The notes under the pieces: model-generated
What the model saw: only the letters and a program-made list of their open reading frames with translations
Told to the model about the DNA's origin: nothing
Database searches by the model: none
Shown here: in pieces, positions 21,920 to 33,149 of the stretch
Numbering within the stretch: position 1 is the first letter of the stretch
Layout of the letters: every line of letters begins with the position of its first letter
Program-made: the position numbers and the translations under genes
From: Holothuria scabra
Lineage: Eukaryota; Echinodermata; Holothuroidea; Aspidochirotida; Holothuriidae
DNA: 64,000 nt
Assembly (NCBI GenBank): GCA_037179385.1
Contig: CM074185.1
Span: 6,443,371 to 6,507,370, forward strand
Direction of reading: 5' to 3'

Positions 21920-23470
21920 ACATAAAACCTTAACCAAGCAAATCAAGTTGTGTCATGCTACTGCAACTGAGAACATCCCTTCTGTTTAGGAGCATACCCT
22001 CCAGCATGCAACTGTTTTAACCAACATTAGACTTCTTCAGACCCTGAATTTATGTTTCAACCCTAAAGTCAATTCATTACCTTCCCATATAACATACAGT
22101 ATAAGATACAGTACTTACAAACTGTTCCCAGCAACCCATAGAAAATGCTGCCACTTGGCTGACTTGGCTGATTTTTCAATGATAAAAAAATGCAGATGAC
22201 AAACTGACCTTGAAATAAATTGAATTCTCTTATGTTGGTAATTATAGACAGATTTTTCTTTCTTTAAGTTTGGAATGTGAAATATTTAGTTAATTTGGTA
22301 GGCCTATATTTTTTGTCCCAACAACAATAATTTGGGTTAGTAATTTGACTGATTGATCTGAAAATTTTTAATTCTATTCCAAAATTTAACTTTATTTCAT
22401 GCATAATTTCACTAAATCTGAACCGTTTTTCATAGTTACAGATTCAGTTGGTATTGTAAGGTTTATGGTAACCCACTTAATTTGATTCTAGTCACCTCAT
22501 ATGTGGAAATTATACAAAATGAATCCTAAAAAATCTTTTAAAGGTTGATGACCAGTATCTTTAAAGAAAGGTTTAAGGTCACATCATGTTCTGATACAGT
22601 ACATACTGCATGATAAAGGGGAACTTATTCTCATTAATGGTGAAATTTGCATTGAAATCCAATGTGTGGTTCTCAAGATAGGAGCAAGTATAAAGTTGTC
22701 ATATTTTCAACAAACAGTGAATTTAAAGCAAGCACATATGACATCATATCCCCACAATAATGGACAGTCTTTTGTTTTTCTTTAATTGAAAATTTACAGC
22801 CCATTTTCTCCTCAACTGTCCCATATTATCAAAAAATGATTGTCTAAAGGGCATGAGAACTTTTCAAACTTTGCAATCCCCATGGGGAGTTCTTGTTACT
22901 ACAGTATAAACACCAAGGTCAACCCAACAGTCTAAAAAAACAAAGGGAAACAAAGCATTCTTTGTTAATTTTGAGGAAGTGATATAAACTCTGCTGCCCT
23001 CAGTATCACTTTGGAACACAAATCTTGTAACTTCATTTGTTTCTATTTCGAGAAATACATGTCCATTTTGGATGGAAATTTCGCCTCACTAAGTAGATTT
23101 GGTTCTTGTTTTTTTTTTAGTTCTTTTGAGTTAAAGGGAAAGATTTAGCAAAAGTTTAATTTTCATTCTATGTCAAAGATCGCAACCAACCGTCACACTA
23201 TGTTGAAATTTTCCCTCAAATAATTTCTCGAGATAGTTACTGAAATTGTGTTCTAAACTGAGTTTGAGGGCAGCATAGGACCATTTTCTCACATTGAACT
23301 TTAAAACTAAAGAGGCAGGGAGACTGTTCCAATTCTTAACTGTACTTACTGTGAGACAAAACTTAATTTATAACAATTCGTCCTCGTAAAGAGGTCACAA
23401 AAGTGCAGCTTATGCATACAGCATGTTCTTTGAGTGGGATGGGAATTATTTATCCAAAGGAATTTGAGCT
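21920..23470. other. Stretch without a recognisable gene
   Basis: AT-rich sequence between the TTAA MITE and the LINE remnants. The last ~100 bp may be the 3' end of the minus-strand LINE. Nothing else could be supported. Confidence 0.6.
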
Positions 23471-23479
23471 TAACTGTAC

Positions 23480-23705
23480 CAACACATCTTCAGAAACGGA
23501 TTCATCTATTAGGCCTACAAAGTTCCACTAGCGAAGGGAGATCAAGGTCTTTCAGGACAGAAGTCATACACCCTGGCTCTTGAGAGAAGTTTGAGCTGAT
23601 GAAACAAGCCAATCATCTTTGAATACTCTCAAGCTTATCCTAAAAGTAAGCCTGGTATGGATCCCACACACAAAGCCTGCATTCTAACTGGTTGGAGAAG
23701 ACCTT
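23480..23705 (-). mobile_element. Degraded CR1-like LINE fragment (minus orientation)
   Basis: Read on the minus strand this gives VWDPYQ, DKLESIQR, then ACFISSNFSQEPGCMTSVLK and DLDLPSLVE, with in-frame stops. This is the same domain as the copy at 25.1 kb. It ends abruptly against the plus-oriented fragment that follows, leaving two LINE remnants in opposite orientation. Confidence 0.65.
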
Positions 23706-23714
23706 TACACAATA

Positions 23715-24430
23715 TTAAACCAGAGTTTTGTTATGGTATGTTAGATAGCGAAGGCAAGCGTCATAGTCTACAAGTTGTGATTTCCGAGAAAGATCTTGGA
23801 GTTGTTGTCGATAGTGATCTTGTATTCAGGTAGCACTTCGCTCAGATTGTCACAAATGTATTCTTGGTGTAATTAGAAGGTCCTTTAGGTTTTTGGAGCA
23901 ACGATAATGCTTTTGGATAAAGCTCTAGAAAGACCTGTTTTGGAATATTACCTGCATGGTAATATTACCTGCCTAATTACCTGCTTGGTCACCTTTTTAC
24001 ACACGTGGAGTAGAGGCTATTGAATCTGTGCAATGCAGAGCAACTAAGTTAGTGCCTGGATTAAGTGAGTTGCCATATGAGGAGGGACTTAGAAATTTGA
24101 CTTGTTTTCACTTATTCATAGGAGTCTGAGAGGTGACATGTTTTTCATGTATTTAAGTATTTCAATGGACTGATTACTACTGACCACAGGCTGTTTGAAT
24201 TAGTACCAGTATGTTCTGTTAGAAGAGGGCACACATAGATTGTTAAATCCAGGTTTAAAACTACATTGCAGCAAAGGTTCTTTAATACTCAGCATTCAAT
24301 TGATCATTGGAACACCCCTCGATACCTTACCAGATGATGTAGTAACCTCTGAAACTTTAGACATATTTAAAGGTAGATTGGATACTTATTGGAAGAAATT
24401 GCCTGGACGTTTAATTATAAGTATTAATTT
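23715..24430 (+). mobile_element. Degraded CR1-like LINE fragment (plus orientation)
   Basis: Pieces of a reverse transcriptase C-terminus appear in order but in shifting frames: EKDLGVVVDSDL near 23,790, LVRPVLEY-like sequence near 23,930, VEAIESVQCRATKLVPGLSE near 24,010, then TLPDDVVTSETLDIFKGRLD at 24,320-24,385. Frameshifts and a short duplication near 23,950-23,980 break the frame. It belongs to a different CR1-like subfamily from the copy at 25.1 kb. Confidence 0.75.
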
Positions 24431-25087
24431 CTAAGCAGTACTTATTGTCACTATCTGGATTTGTTTTTCCTTTCTTTTGGAGTGATGAATTGGCCTTTCA
24501 AGTTGGCCAGCAACATTGAAGTTGATGTGATTTGATGTGATGCTAGCACATAATCATGAGTTGATCACAATATGAGCTGATCACTGTCTTCTAAATGACA
24601 GTCCAGTGTTACTGCAATGTGATTGCAATGTTGCAATAACCTTCAATGAATATTAAAATTTCAAAAAGCATGAAAACCATTTTTGTCATGATATTTTTAT
24701 GTTTACAGCTAAAATGGTTATGGCCAGATCATTTTGGCATGTGTATGAACCAGAAATAATTTGCAAAAATTACTAGGCCTTTGCAAAAAAATGTTGATGA
24801 TGAGAATGAAGGTTTTTCTAATGACGTTCTAAATAGGAATTTAGATAGGAAAAAGATGACTGTGTGTTTACTTGAAAAACTTGCTTTGAAAGACTTGTGG
24901 TAGTTTATAGCCTATGTTTGTCCTAGGACTTAATGTGATTGACTCAAGGTTACTGCACTGTACTTCAAAAGAATTGGAGGTTGTAATAATGTACTGGCAG
25001 TACTGCCACATACATTTCAAGATACATTTTCTGCCCATTACTCAACCCAAACAGCACTAAAACATAAGCATACTGAATACAAAGAAG

Positions 25088-25790
25088 TGCTATGCTATGC
25101 ACATAAACCATAAAAAGAACACAATCAAATACTCCTATCAGATGGGCGATTCGATTTTAGAAACAGTTGAAAATCATACCTACTTAGGGCTGGAAATAAA
25201 TAACAAATTAAGTTGGGCGAATCATGTCCATAAGGTGACCTCAAAGGGAAATCAAGTCCTTGGCCTGCTTCGCAGAAATCTGTATAGTTGTAACCGTGAG
25301 GTAAAAGCAGTGGCATACAAAACCTTAGTAAGACCACGGCTTGAATATAGTGCCTCTGTTTGGGACCCCTATCAGAAAGACTTGAAAAATCAGCTCGAGG
25401 GGGTCCAGCGCCGTAGTGCAAGATTGGTCTGCAAAAACTCTAGGCAAAAGGCCAGTGTCACAGACATGATTTCTAGTCTAGGGTGGGAATCACTGGAGCA
25501 TAGGAGGGCTGCCCAAAGATTGACCCTTATTTATAAGTCTGTCAATAAATTAGTAGCAATTGATACTGATTCTTACCAGTTAGTTCCTTCTAGTGGTGTG
25601 TCTACTAGAGCACATGCCTCTAGTTCTTTTGTGAAATTATCTGCCCGCAAAGATTGTTATAAATATTCACTGTTCCCTAGGACTTTTGCTGAATGGAACT
25701 GCCTCCCACCCAGTATTAGGGATGCCCCTACTGTGAGTGCTTTTAAGTCGGGGTTAAATTCTGTGAGTCTTGAAGAAATTATTAGTAGAG
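25088..25790 (+). mobile_element. CR1-like LINE fragment: reverse transcriptase C-terminal part
   Basis: An open frame runs to 25,969, with clear family similarity from about 25,088 to 25,790. It shows YLGLEINNKLSW, then VLGLLRRNLYSC, VKAVAYKTLVRPRLEYSASV, VWDP, EGVQRRSARLVC and FAEWNCLPPSIRDAP. These are the signature of the C-terminal part of CR1/L2/Jockey-type reverse transcriptases. The catalytic core and everything 5' are absent, so this is a 5'-truncated, dead but recent copy (its frame is still open). Confidence 0.88.
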
Positions 25791-26480
25791 CCCATTTTAA
25801 GTACGCTGCTCAGCCTTCTGTGCCTGCATGTTACATCCCGTCTCACGGAGTTTATGCAGTATTTCACCAGAACCAGAACCAGAAGACATATTACAAAAAA
25901 TTACTGTCAAGTTTCATTAATTTTGATGTTTTCATATCATACTGTATTTATGGCTCAAAAATTTGTTGAGAGTGATATAATCCAGTATATGGGAAGAAGC
26001 AACATTTGATGATATATTCTAAAGACAAAAACATCTAGGTATAAGCTTACAAGATTTAACCTTATATTATACAAGTTTTCACCATCGACATCCAGCCACA
26101 AACTAGGGACTGTCTCTAAAATGACAGGTGTCTAGAAAAGTAAGACCCTGATGAAAAATCCAACACACCCAGTTTTTGGTATATTTTTGCAATTATCTTA
26201 GTCCAAAAAATGTATTTCAGTATCTCAGATCGTTCCAGACAACAACATTATGAATTTTTCATTGGGTCTAATACTTTTCTAGACGCCCACACTGGTGTCT
26301 AGAAAAGTACAGTAAGACCTTGATGAAAAATCATGCACCTTTTATGTCAGTATCAGTCTTTGAGGGTGAGGCTAGGTCTTATGTTTCTAGGTCTTATTTT
26401 CTAGACACCACTCTAATGACTAGCTGCCTGACAGGATCCTGCCCTGCGGCAATAACTTATGAATGTGGTGATATACTCAC

Positions 26481-26555
26481 CCATAACTTTAAATAATGCT
26501 GGGTTGAGTTGGTCACTACTTTCAGCAACAGCTGGATCTTGGATTTTCGCCTTTA
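26481..26555 (-). CDS. Candidate upstream receptor exon (N-terminal region)
   Basis: This 75-nt candidate exon ends at a good GTGAGT donor (ATGG|GTGAGT). It encodes AKIQDPAVAESSDQLNPALF followed by KVM. Its single leftover G pairs exactly with the CT of the exon at 17,490. The acceptor (GGAAG|TA) has only a modest pyrimidine tract, and another AG at 26,551 is possible. The composition suits a short extracellular N-terminus just ahead of TM1. Support is codon phase and plausibility only. Confidence 0.35.
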
Positions 26556-27864
26556 CTTCCAATACCAGGCAGAATTGTCAGTCAGTATACAAAACTGCCA
26601 GTACAGTCTGATGAAGAGCAGTTCAATAAGGACGTTGCACAAGTTACACTAGAAAAATACAAGAACATGGAGCTCTCATCCTAGACTAACCCTAAATAAA
26701 AAATTTGAAGAACCGGACTCATACTGTAGAACCATTGAAGTTCTACCTCGGACACAGACCAACACCGTATTATGCAGTCGTGTTGCACTGCACTGTTGAA
26801 GTCTAGTACATAGTCCAGCATCAGCATGAACACTTTTTCTAAAGTCCTCCCGACCCTCTGGCAAAGGGCCGTTCGGCGAAACCAAACTTGTTACTGCTTC
26901 CCGAAGAAGCTATTACGTCCACTGAAGGACAACACTTAACGACCAGCTTTCGACAAAACTTTATGCGTTTCGGATAGCTGTTCTCAGTCAGCATGAACAG
27001 CTTGCCTGCTGGCAGTAGTAGCATGGCAGTGAAGTTGTAAACATAGCATGCATGAAGCATTTTATATAGGCCCGGCCCATGATGTAAGTGTTTGTATTGA
27101 TCAGCAGGCTCAACAAGGTTTCTCCACGACACTGTACTGGCTTACAGCCAATTACGGAAGCCGAGAACGGCGCGGTAGGGAGAAAATGCAAATCGTTTTC
27201 TCTGTACCAGAAGTCCATCAAAAGGAAGAGGGCGTACTTCAAGAATGTATTGTTACAGCATGTAATGTACTGCAAACATCCTCGATATTAATGGACGAGT
27301 CTGAATGCTATAAGAAGACAGAGTCGTTTAAACAAGAACAGTGCATTCGTATCAGTTATTGTCAGCAACAACATGACAATAAAGGAGTGAGTGTTTTGTT
27401 AATGGTAACTTAATGCAAGGAAACCAAGTCTCAAAGGCTCAAACAATATAGCCTTTAATAAAAACATGCGAAGTATCACCTAAACCACCTTTGTGCTCAT
27501 TTACTCTATTTCGAGGGTTATCTGCTAACAGTAACTATCTAATATACTGACAAATTTCTGTGTATGGTGTCATTCTAAGATCTTTGTATTTGAACTGTGT
27601 ATTTTTGCAACTTGCCTTTGTTAGGCAAGTTTCTGACGAAAGACGGTAAGACCTACAATAGAGAACAGTTATGTTTTAGCTATCGTGTGCATTCATTGTA
27701 TAATTAATAAAGTAGTTGGACGGTAGCATCATCTGACACTACGTTTGCAGTCCCTTATTTCAAGTTTTGAATTTTAATTCGTTCTTAACGGGTATTCTGT
27801 CTTGTAATTGGAAAGGTGGCAACTTTGTTCTGTGGGATAGGATTGCCGCAGATACTTTAAAAGT

Positions 27865-28790
27865 AAAGAGCAGTCCCCCAAAACTTATTTTGAAGAAAAA
27901 GCTAAACAACACAATTTTCATCTTATTTCTCTTCAAAGTATTTTTCATTACATTTGTAGCACTTTGGACACACATTCTAAGTGCACCATACACACTTACT
28001 TATACATATACATTAGCTACCGAGAGCAGCCTCATGACGTCAGGACTACTGACCAATCATTATCAGCTGCATCGAGTCAATGGAGAGTCCAACACGTGCC
28101 GGACAGCATGCTCTCACCAGAACCACTCTAGCTCTCGCACGCGGAACATCTACTTCTAGTGATTACTACTACTCTAGCCAACCACAACATAAGGACGCTG
28201 AAGTAAGCCACCGGCTTCGCTGAAACCAGCTACCTTCGTGGAAATATTATTTAGCCAACTAGGCCATTTTACTAGAAGTCTACCACTTGAAATCTCGAAG
28301 TAATTTCATCAACTACTCGTGTCCGTTTCGAAGCACGTAAAAAGCACCCTATTCGTTCCACCAACACGGACAGTCTCGTGAGTCGGGCAGCAGCTGGCAG
28401 CTCGACATTTATTACTTTACTTGGGACTGTAGTGTTGAGTGGAGCCATAGTGCCGCTTTTGCAACAGCCAAGATTCGTTCGCGAGGACACGAGGTTCCGT
28501 TGTGACGCCATATTGTTTCAACGGTATCGACGGGGCTGCACAGAACACGACAACCTGAGGTGAGACTACCCAACTTATTTGTTATCTCTAACACCTCCAC
28601 TAAACATTTTATGAATATACTATTGCATATTCAATATATATATATTGCATAAACCAAGCAGTTATTTCTCGTAAATTTCACATTTGAAGAGAAAAAACAT
28701 TGTCACATGACTCCCAACAGCCAATCATGAAACTGGACAGTCTACTACACTTCTTATATTTGGGATGACTTCTCCTGCACTTTAAAGTAC
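27865..28790. mobile_element. MITE split by ~650 bp of CpG-rich sequence
   Basis: The left end GAGCAGTCCCCCAAAACTTA at 27,870 and the right part TGACTCCCAACAGCCAATCA at 28,709 are the two halves of the repeat found whole at 30,320-30,575. Between them, 27,950-28,560 is CpG-rich, with a perfect CRE at 28,035 and a CCAAT box near 28,051. A GTGAGA donor-like site follows CCTGAG at 28,560, so a first exon on the plus strand is conceivable. Confidence 0.5.
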
Positions 28791-30317
28791 TGCCCTGCTA
28801 GGTTTCTAAAATCCAAAACTACAAGGTTCGTATCCAGGAGGGAACTGTGGGGAGGGGTGGTGGTAAATAAGAGCGGGAGCAAAGACTGAATGAAATTGGA
28901 AGAGAAAGGATGTAAGAGGAAAGAAGAAAATTACGAAGAGGCGATGAGGAAAGCAGAACAAGGAAAATAGGAAGAAAAAAGACAAATAAAAGGATAAAGC
29001 CGTGGCCACACTACAACGAATTCGGATCTGATTAGGATCCGATTTTTTTTTTTTTGCTTTAAGTAAATATCTTCTCAATCTCTGATCGGAAAGAACTTCA
29101 ATTTGAGAAATTGTGAATTATATGATTTGTAACAGAGGACTGCGAAAACGAAATGCTAACTAATTAATTTGTGACTTTACACCGACAGAAATCTTTTATA
29201 GGAAATCCCTGGTCTGATAAAAGCTGTTTGTCGATGCACTCTGAAACACATTGGTTAGGTTTAACCAATAAATATAGTTTTCACAGATTATCCTACCTTT
29301 ATCCGGTTAAATAACCAGGAAATACGGGTCAAAATCAACATTTCATTCTTAAAGTCGATGAATTATTTTGAATTTGGCCCAATATCAAAATTTTATAATA
29401 AATTTTATAGTAAATTTTAACCAGGCTTCCTCGGTTATTTTAACCAGGAAATGGTTGGTTACATTTTTTTCTTTCTTATTCCCCTAACCTTTCTTATTCT
29501 GTTTCCTTGCTTGTTTGCCTTTTTTTTTTCTTCGAGGTGTGGGGGACTTTTTAAAGAAAATATTCATACCACAGTAACACATTGCATTGTGGGGAATCTT
29601 TGATGTCATACCGGCAGATTAATTGAGCATCACTTGTATTTTATGTAATGTTCATACATGTAAAGAAATATGCAGACACTTCTTCAGCTTTTAGAGCTGC
29701 AACCTTTGTGCTCACAACATGTTCAGGTCAACCTCAAAGGAACAATATTTAATGTTCCACTGGTGTGAAGTTTCGAGGTCAAATTAGTTACTCCAAGTTA
29801 AATAACACCAAAAGATTTTAGAAGAAATCTGCCGGTATTACATAATATTTTGCAACCTTGCAGCAAGTAGGAGTCTGTTTTGACAAAAAATAACCTGTCT
29901 TCAAACAGAATTATCTCGAGTTATGAACATGCTATGATGTGGCCGGGTGTGAAGGGAGTGCGATAGAAAACATTCCCATTTATTTGAGACCTTATGAAAT
30001 CGACGCCAGGATATTCCTTTCACGACACACCAACACGAATGTGTTTAATAGTGTCAGTCATAGTGTCGATAAAAAGTTCAAAAGTTAAAATTTGTTCTTC
30101 AGTATGGTTCGAGTTCAGTTTGGTTTCCCTTTAGTCGCCTCTTAAGCGGGGAATATCGTGGTCATATTCTACAACCCCCAGGTCATACGGCAAGCAGTAA
30201 GTCTCGCTAGGGCTCTTCTTAAGTGATTGAACTATACCTCCTTTTTTAAGGAATGGACTGTCATTAGCATGATGGCTCTTGAAAAATGAGTACCGTTCTC
30301 GAACAGAAAAGCTAGCT

Positions 30318-30578
30318 TAAAGGGCGGGAGCAGTCACCCCAACTTGAAGCAGTGTAGTAGACTGTCCAGTTTCATTATTGGCTGTTGAGGGTCATGTGAC
30401 AACATTTTTGCTCCTCAACTGTGAAATTTACTGGAAGTTACTGCTTGGTTTACCTTCAGTCATATGTTATATTGAAGTTATAAAATATTATGAAAGATTC
30501 TTTGAACAGAAGTGAGACGAGAATTGTGGTATTTAGCTGTTGCTTCAAAATAAGTTTGGGGGACTGCTCTTGACCTTT
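30318..30578. mobile_element. MITE with GAGCAGTC inverted ends
   Basis: The left end GGGCGGGAGCAGTCACCCCA and the right end AGTTTGGGGGACTGCTCTTG are inverted repeats. The interior TGTCCAGTTTCATTATTGGC is shared with the copies at 28.7 and 32.3 kb. Confidence 0.75.
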
Positions 30579-31504
30579 GAGACGGATTTCGGAATACATT
30601 GCTCGTTTTCGTTAGCTGGAACAGCCTTTTTTATATTCCTTCGAGTCCCGTGCTCTTTGCACTAAATACATAAAAACTTTTTTCCCTGTATTTGTCATGA
30701 TTTTCTTGTTTGCTCTATAACCGGTAGAATAAACGGAACCAATAACATTATTCTTGTCTGAAAGACTGTTTTCTTGTAGCATTGAGACTAGTCCATTTAT
30801 TTTGAGGATACTCAATACTTATTATGCTATAACAAAACGATCTTGAAGTACGCCCTCTTCTATTTTGTTGGAATTCATCGATTTGCGTTTTCTCCCTACC
30901 GCGCCGCTCTCGGCTTCCGTAGCCAATGATTTTCCAACTTTGAAGCGTACAACAAAGAAATAGACCGCGCCTCCAGTCTAAAAAAATGTACGGAGTCGTA
31001 TAAAGATCGTTGAGTAGAAGCTGCCATCGGCGATCAATTTGTTTTACCATAAGATGAATATCAGTTCGAGTGCGTTTTTTTCCACTTAGAAACAGTGTAG
31101 TTAGCTAGCCGGCTGTTTTTACATAGGTCAACACTTAAAAGGTTATATGTGGGATTAAAACTCCACCCTGGTTCAGGTAAGCCGGTTATTTTGATTTTGC
31201 CCGTGAATTGAAAATGTTCAATTTTCCTTTTAAAAATATTCAAATTTTCTATTATAAAATAAATATGAGCCGAGGTCGAGGGATATGTGACGTTAAAACT
31301 TAAGCTCCACCATGCCTTATAGGTAAGCTGCCGTTGACTTTGCACGTGAATTGAAAACGTGTCTCATTTTCAAACTTTTCCCTCCATGAATTAAATGTGA
31401 TTCGAGTTCTGTTCATGCAGAAACGAAGGGAAGTTAGATAGATATTTTTGTTGTATTAATTTCGTTCCCTATGCCAAATATTTTAAAGGGATAACCCGTC
31501 CACT

Positions 31505-31870
31505 AACTTGTTACAAATATGACGTGCCATATATGGACCACTGATATGTATTTCATACTCTGGGCCATATCTGATATGCAGATATGGGATTTATATCTGG
31601 GCCAGATATAAAAAAAATGGTCATTGAATTATTTCGCAGATTTACGCCAGAAAAACATCTGAGCCATATGTGGCCAGGTAAAGTTTCATCTGGATTGTGG
31701 ATAAATCTTAATTTAAGACAGAAAATGCAATCGGATCAGGTCTTTTCTAGAGAAGGTAAAATTTTATCTGTGGACCAGATATGGCCCCCATATGGGCAAA
31801 ATATATCCCCATATGCGGCCCATATCTGCACCAGATATGGATATAGAATTTGTATCAGATTTATCTGGAT
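31505..31870. repeat. Cluster of ATATCTGG / CCATATGG short palindromes
   Basis: GGGCCATATCTG, CCAGATATGG, CCATATGTGG, CCCCATATGGGC, GGCCCATATCTG and a perfect CArG-type CCATATATGG recur at irregular spacing on both strands. There is no fixed period. Confidence 0.7.
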
Positions 31871-32227
31871 CAAGTCTTTATATGACACAGATGAAATTTT
31901 ACCCAGACCGCATCTTATTCTTAATTGGGACTTATTGTCCACACTCATCATAGGGATGGAACTTCTTTTTCTTAAGTAGCTCAGATTCTCTGGTGAAGAA
32001 TTATATTTTGTAAAGTAGTTCCGACTCTCTGGCGAAGAGCCGTTTGGCGAAACCAAATATTGCTTCCGAAGGAGTACTGCTTCCCAGGTAAGCGCTACAG
32101 AACAACACTAAACTGACCAACCTTTAAGGCTCTCGCGCCATTTAAATCATTTGGTCTATCATTTACGGCTCCATTCTAGACTGGATGCAAAGAACAGATC
32201 ACTTGCTCTAAGCCAAAAGGCCGAGAA

Positions 32228-32495
32228 GCCTTAAAGGGCAAGTGCAGTCACCCAAACTTGAAGTGAGTATATAGTAAGACTGTCCTGTTTCATGATTGGC
32301 TGTTTAGAGTCATGAGTGTGAAAACATTGCTTCAGTCTTCAAATGTAAAATTTACTGCTTTCTTTACTCTGAATATGCAATATTGATGTTTAAAAATAGG
32401 ATGAAAGATACTTTGAAGAAAAATAAGGTGAAATTGTGATGTTAGTTGTCGCTTCAAAATAAGTTTCGGGAAACTGCTCTTGACCTGTAACTGAC
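32228..32495. mobile_element. MITE with GAGCAGTC-type ends, second whole copy
   Basis: Begins TTAAAGGGCAAGTGCAGTCA and ends CGGGAAACTGCTCTTGACC. It is colinear with the copy at 30,318-30,578 and in the same orientation. Confidence 0.75.
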
Positions 32496-32749
32496 ACTGA
32501 TCACCAACATAAAGAATTTTGGAGCTCGTTAAAGAGTTTTATAAAGTGACTGAATTGAATTTACTGAGTAATAAATTTGACTAATTTTATAAAAGTGAAC
32601 AGAAAATACCCTTTAAGTTTCTATTTTTTATGTAATCACAGTTATATGGGCATTGTATTCAATTTAAATCTTATTACATATTTTACTCTAAATTTTGTTA
32701 GCTGCGACTTGCATATTTTACTCTAATTTTCCTAAATCATGAAAAGGGG

Positions 32750-33140
32750 AAGGTTTAGATACAATTTTTAAGTCCCGGCGACGAACTTCCTATACATGGA
32801 CCGCGCATACCACACTGTATATTGTCGCTACCGTACGTGTGAGGAAAAGCGCACCACTGATGGTTTGCTGCTATGGTTTTTGTGTAAGAGTTTGGACTTG
32901 CGCAAGTATGCTCCGATACTTTGCAAGAACGGTTGAATTGTTTGAAATATGGCAAGGTAAAGTCAAAATCACTTCACCTATTGCAGAAATATGATATTGT
33001 TTGCCATTCAAGTTTAACTTTTGTTTAAAATATTAAGAAGCTTCGTCAAATCAGACGGTTTATAGGTTCACGGCGGCCATCTTGGTGCGCCTTTTTTGTC
33101 CCAGGCGGCCGGTGGCGACCATCTACGGATACGGCGTACA
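32750..33140. promoter_or_regulatory. CpG-containing stretch with YY1-like site
   Basis: GGCGGCCATCTTGG at about 33,073 matches a YY1 site (CAAGATGGCGGC on the minus strand), a motif often found at transcription starts. CpG dinucleotides are frequent from 32,770 to 33,140. No exon was securely linked to it. Confidence 0.25.
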
Positions 33141-33149
33141 CGTTGCATG

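Larger units (their letters stand above)
27140..30940. repeat. Large inverted arms around a 3.5-kb centre
   Basis: GGAAGCCGAGAACGGCGCGG-TAGGGAGAAAA at 27,158 and onward to about 27,340 is repeated in reverse complement at 30,760-30,935. Further in, the MITE halves are also inverted (28.7 versus 30.35 kb). A GGGCCGTTCGGCGAAACCAA block at 26,863 has a direct, not inverted, partner at 32,035. Confidence 0.7.

Noticed and set aside
28806..29078. 90-codon minus-strand frame with poly-Phe/Leu stretches
   Set aside because: It is low-complexity GA/TC-rich sequence. The hydrophobic run is a by-product of composition.
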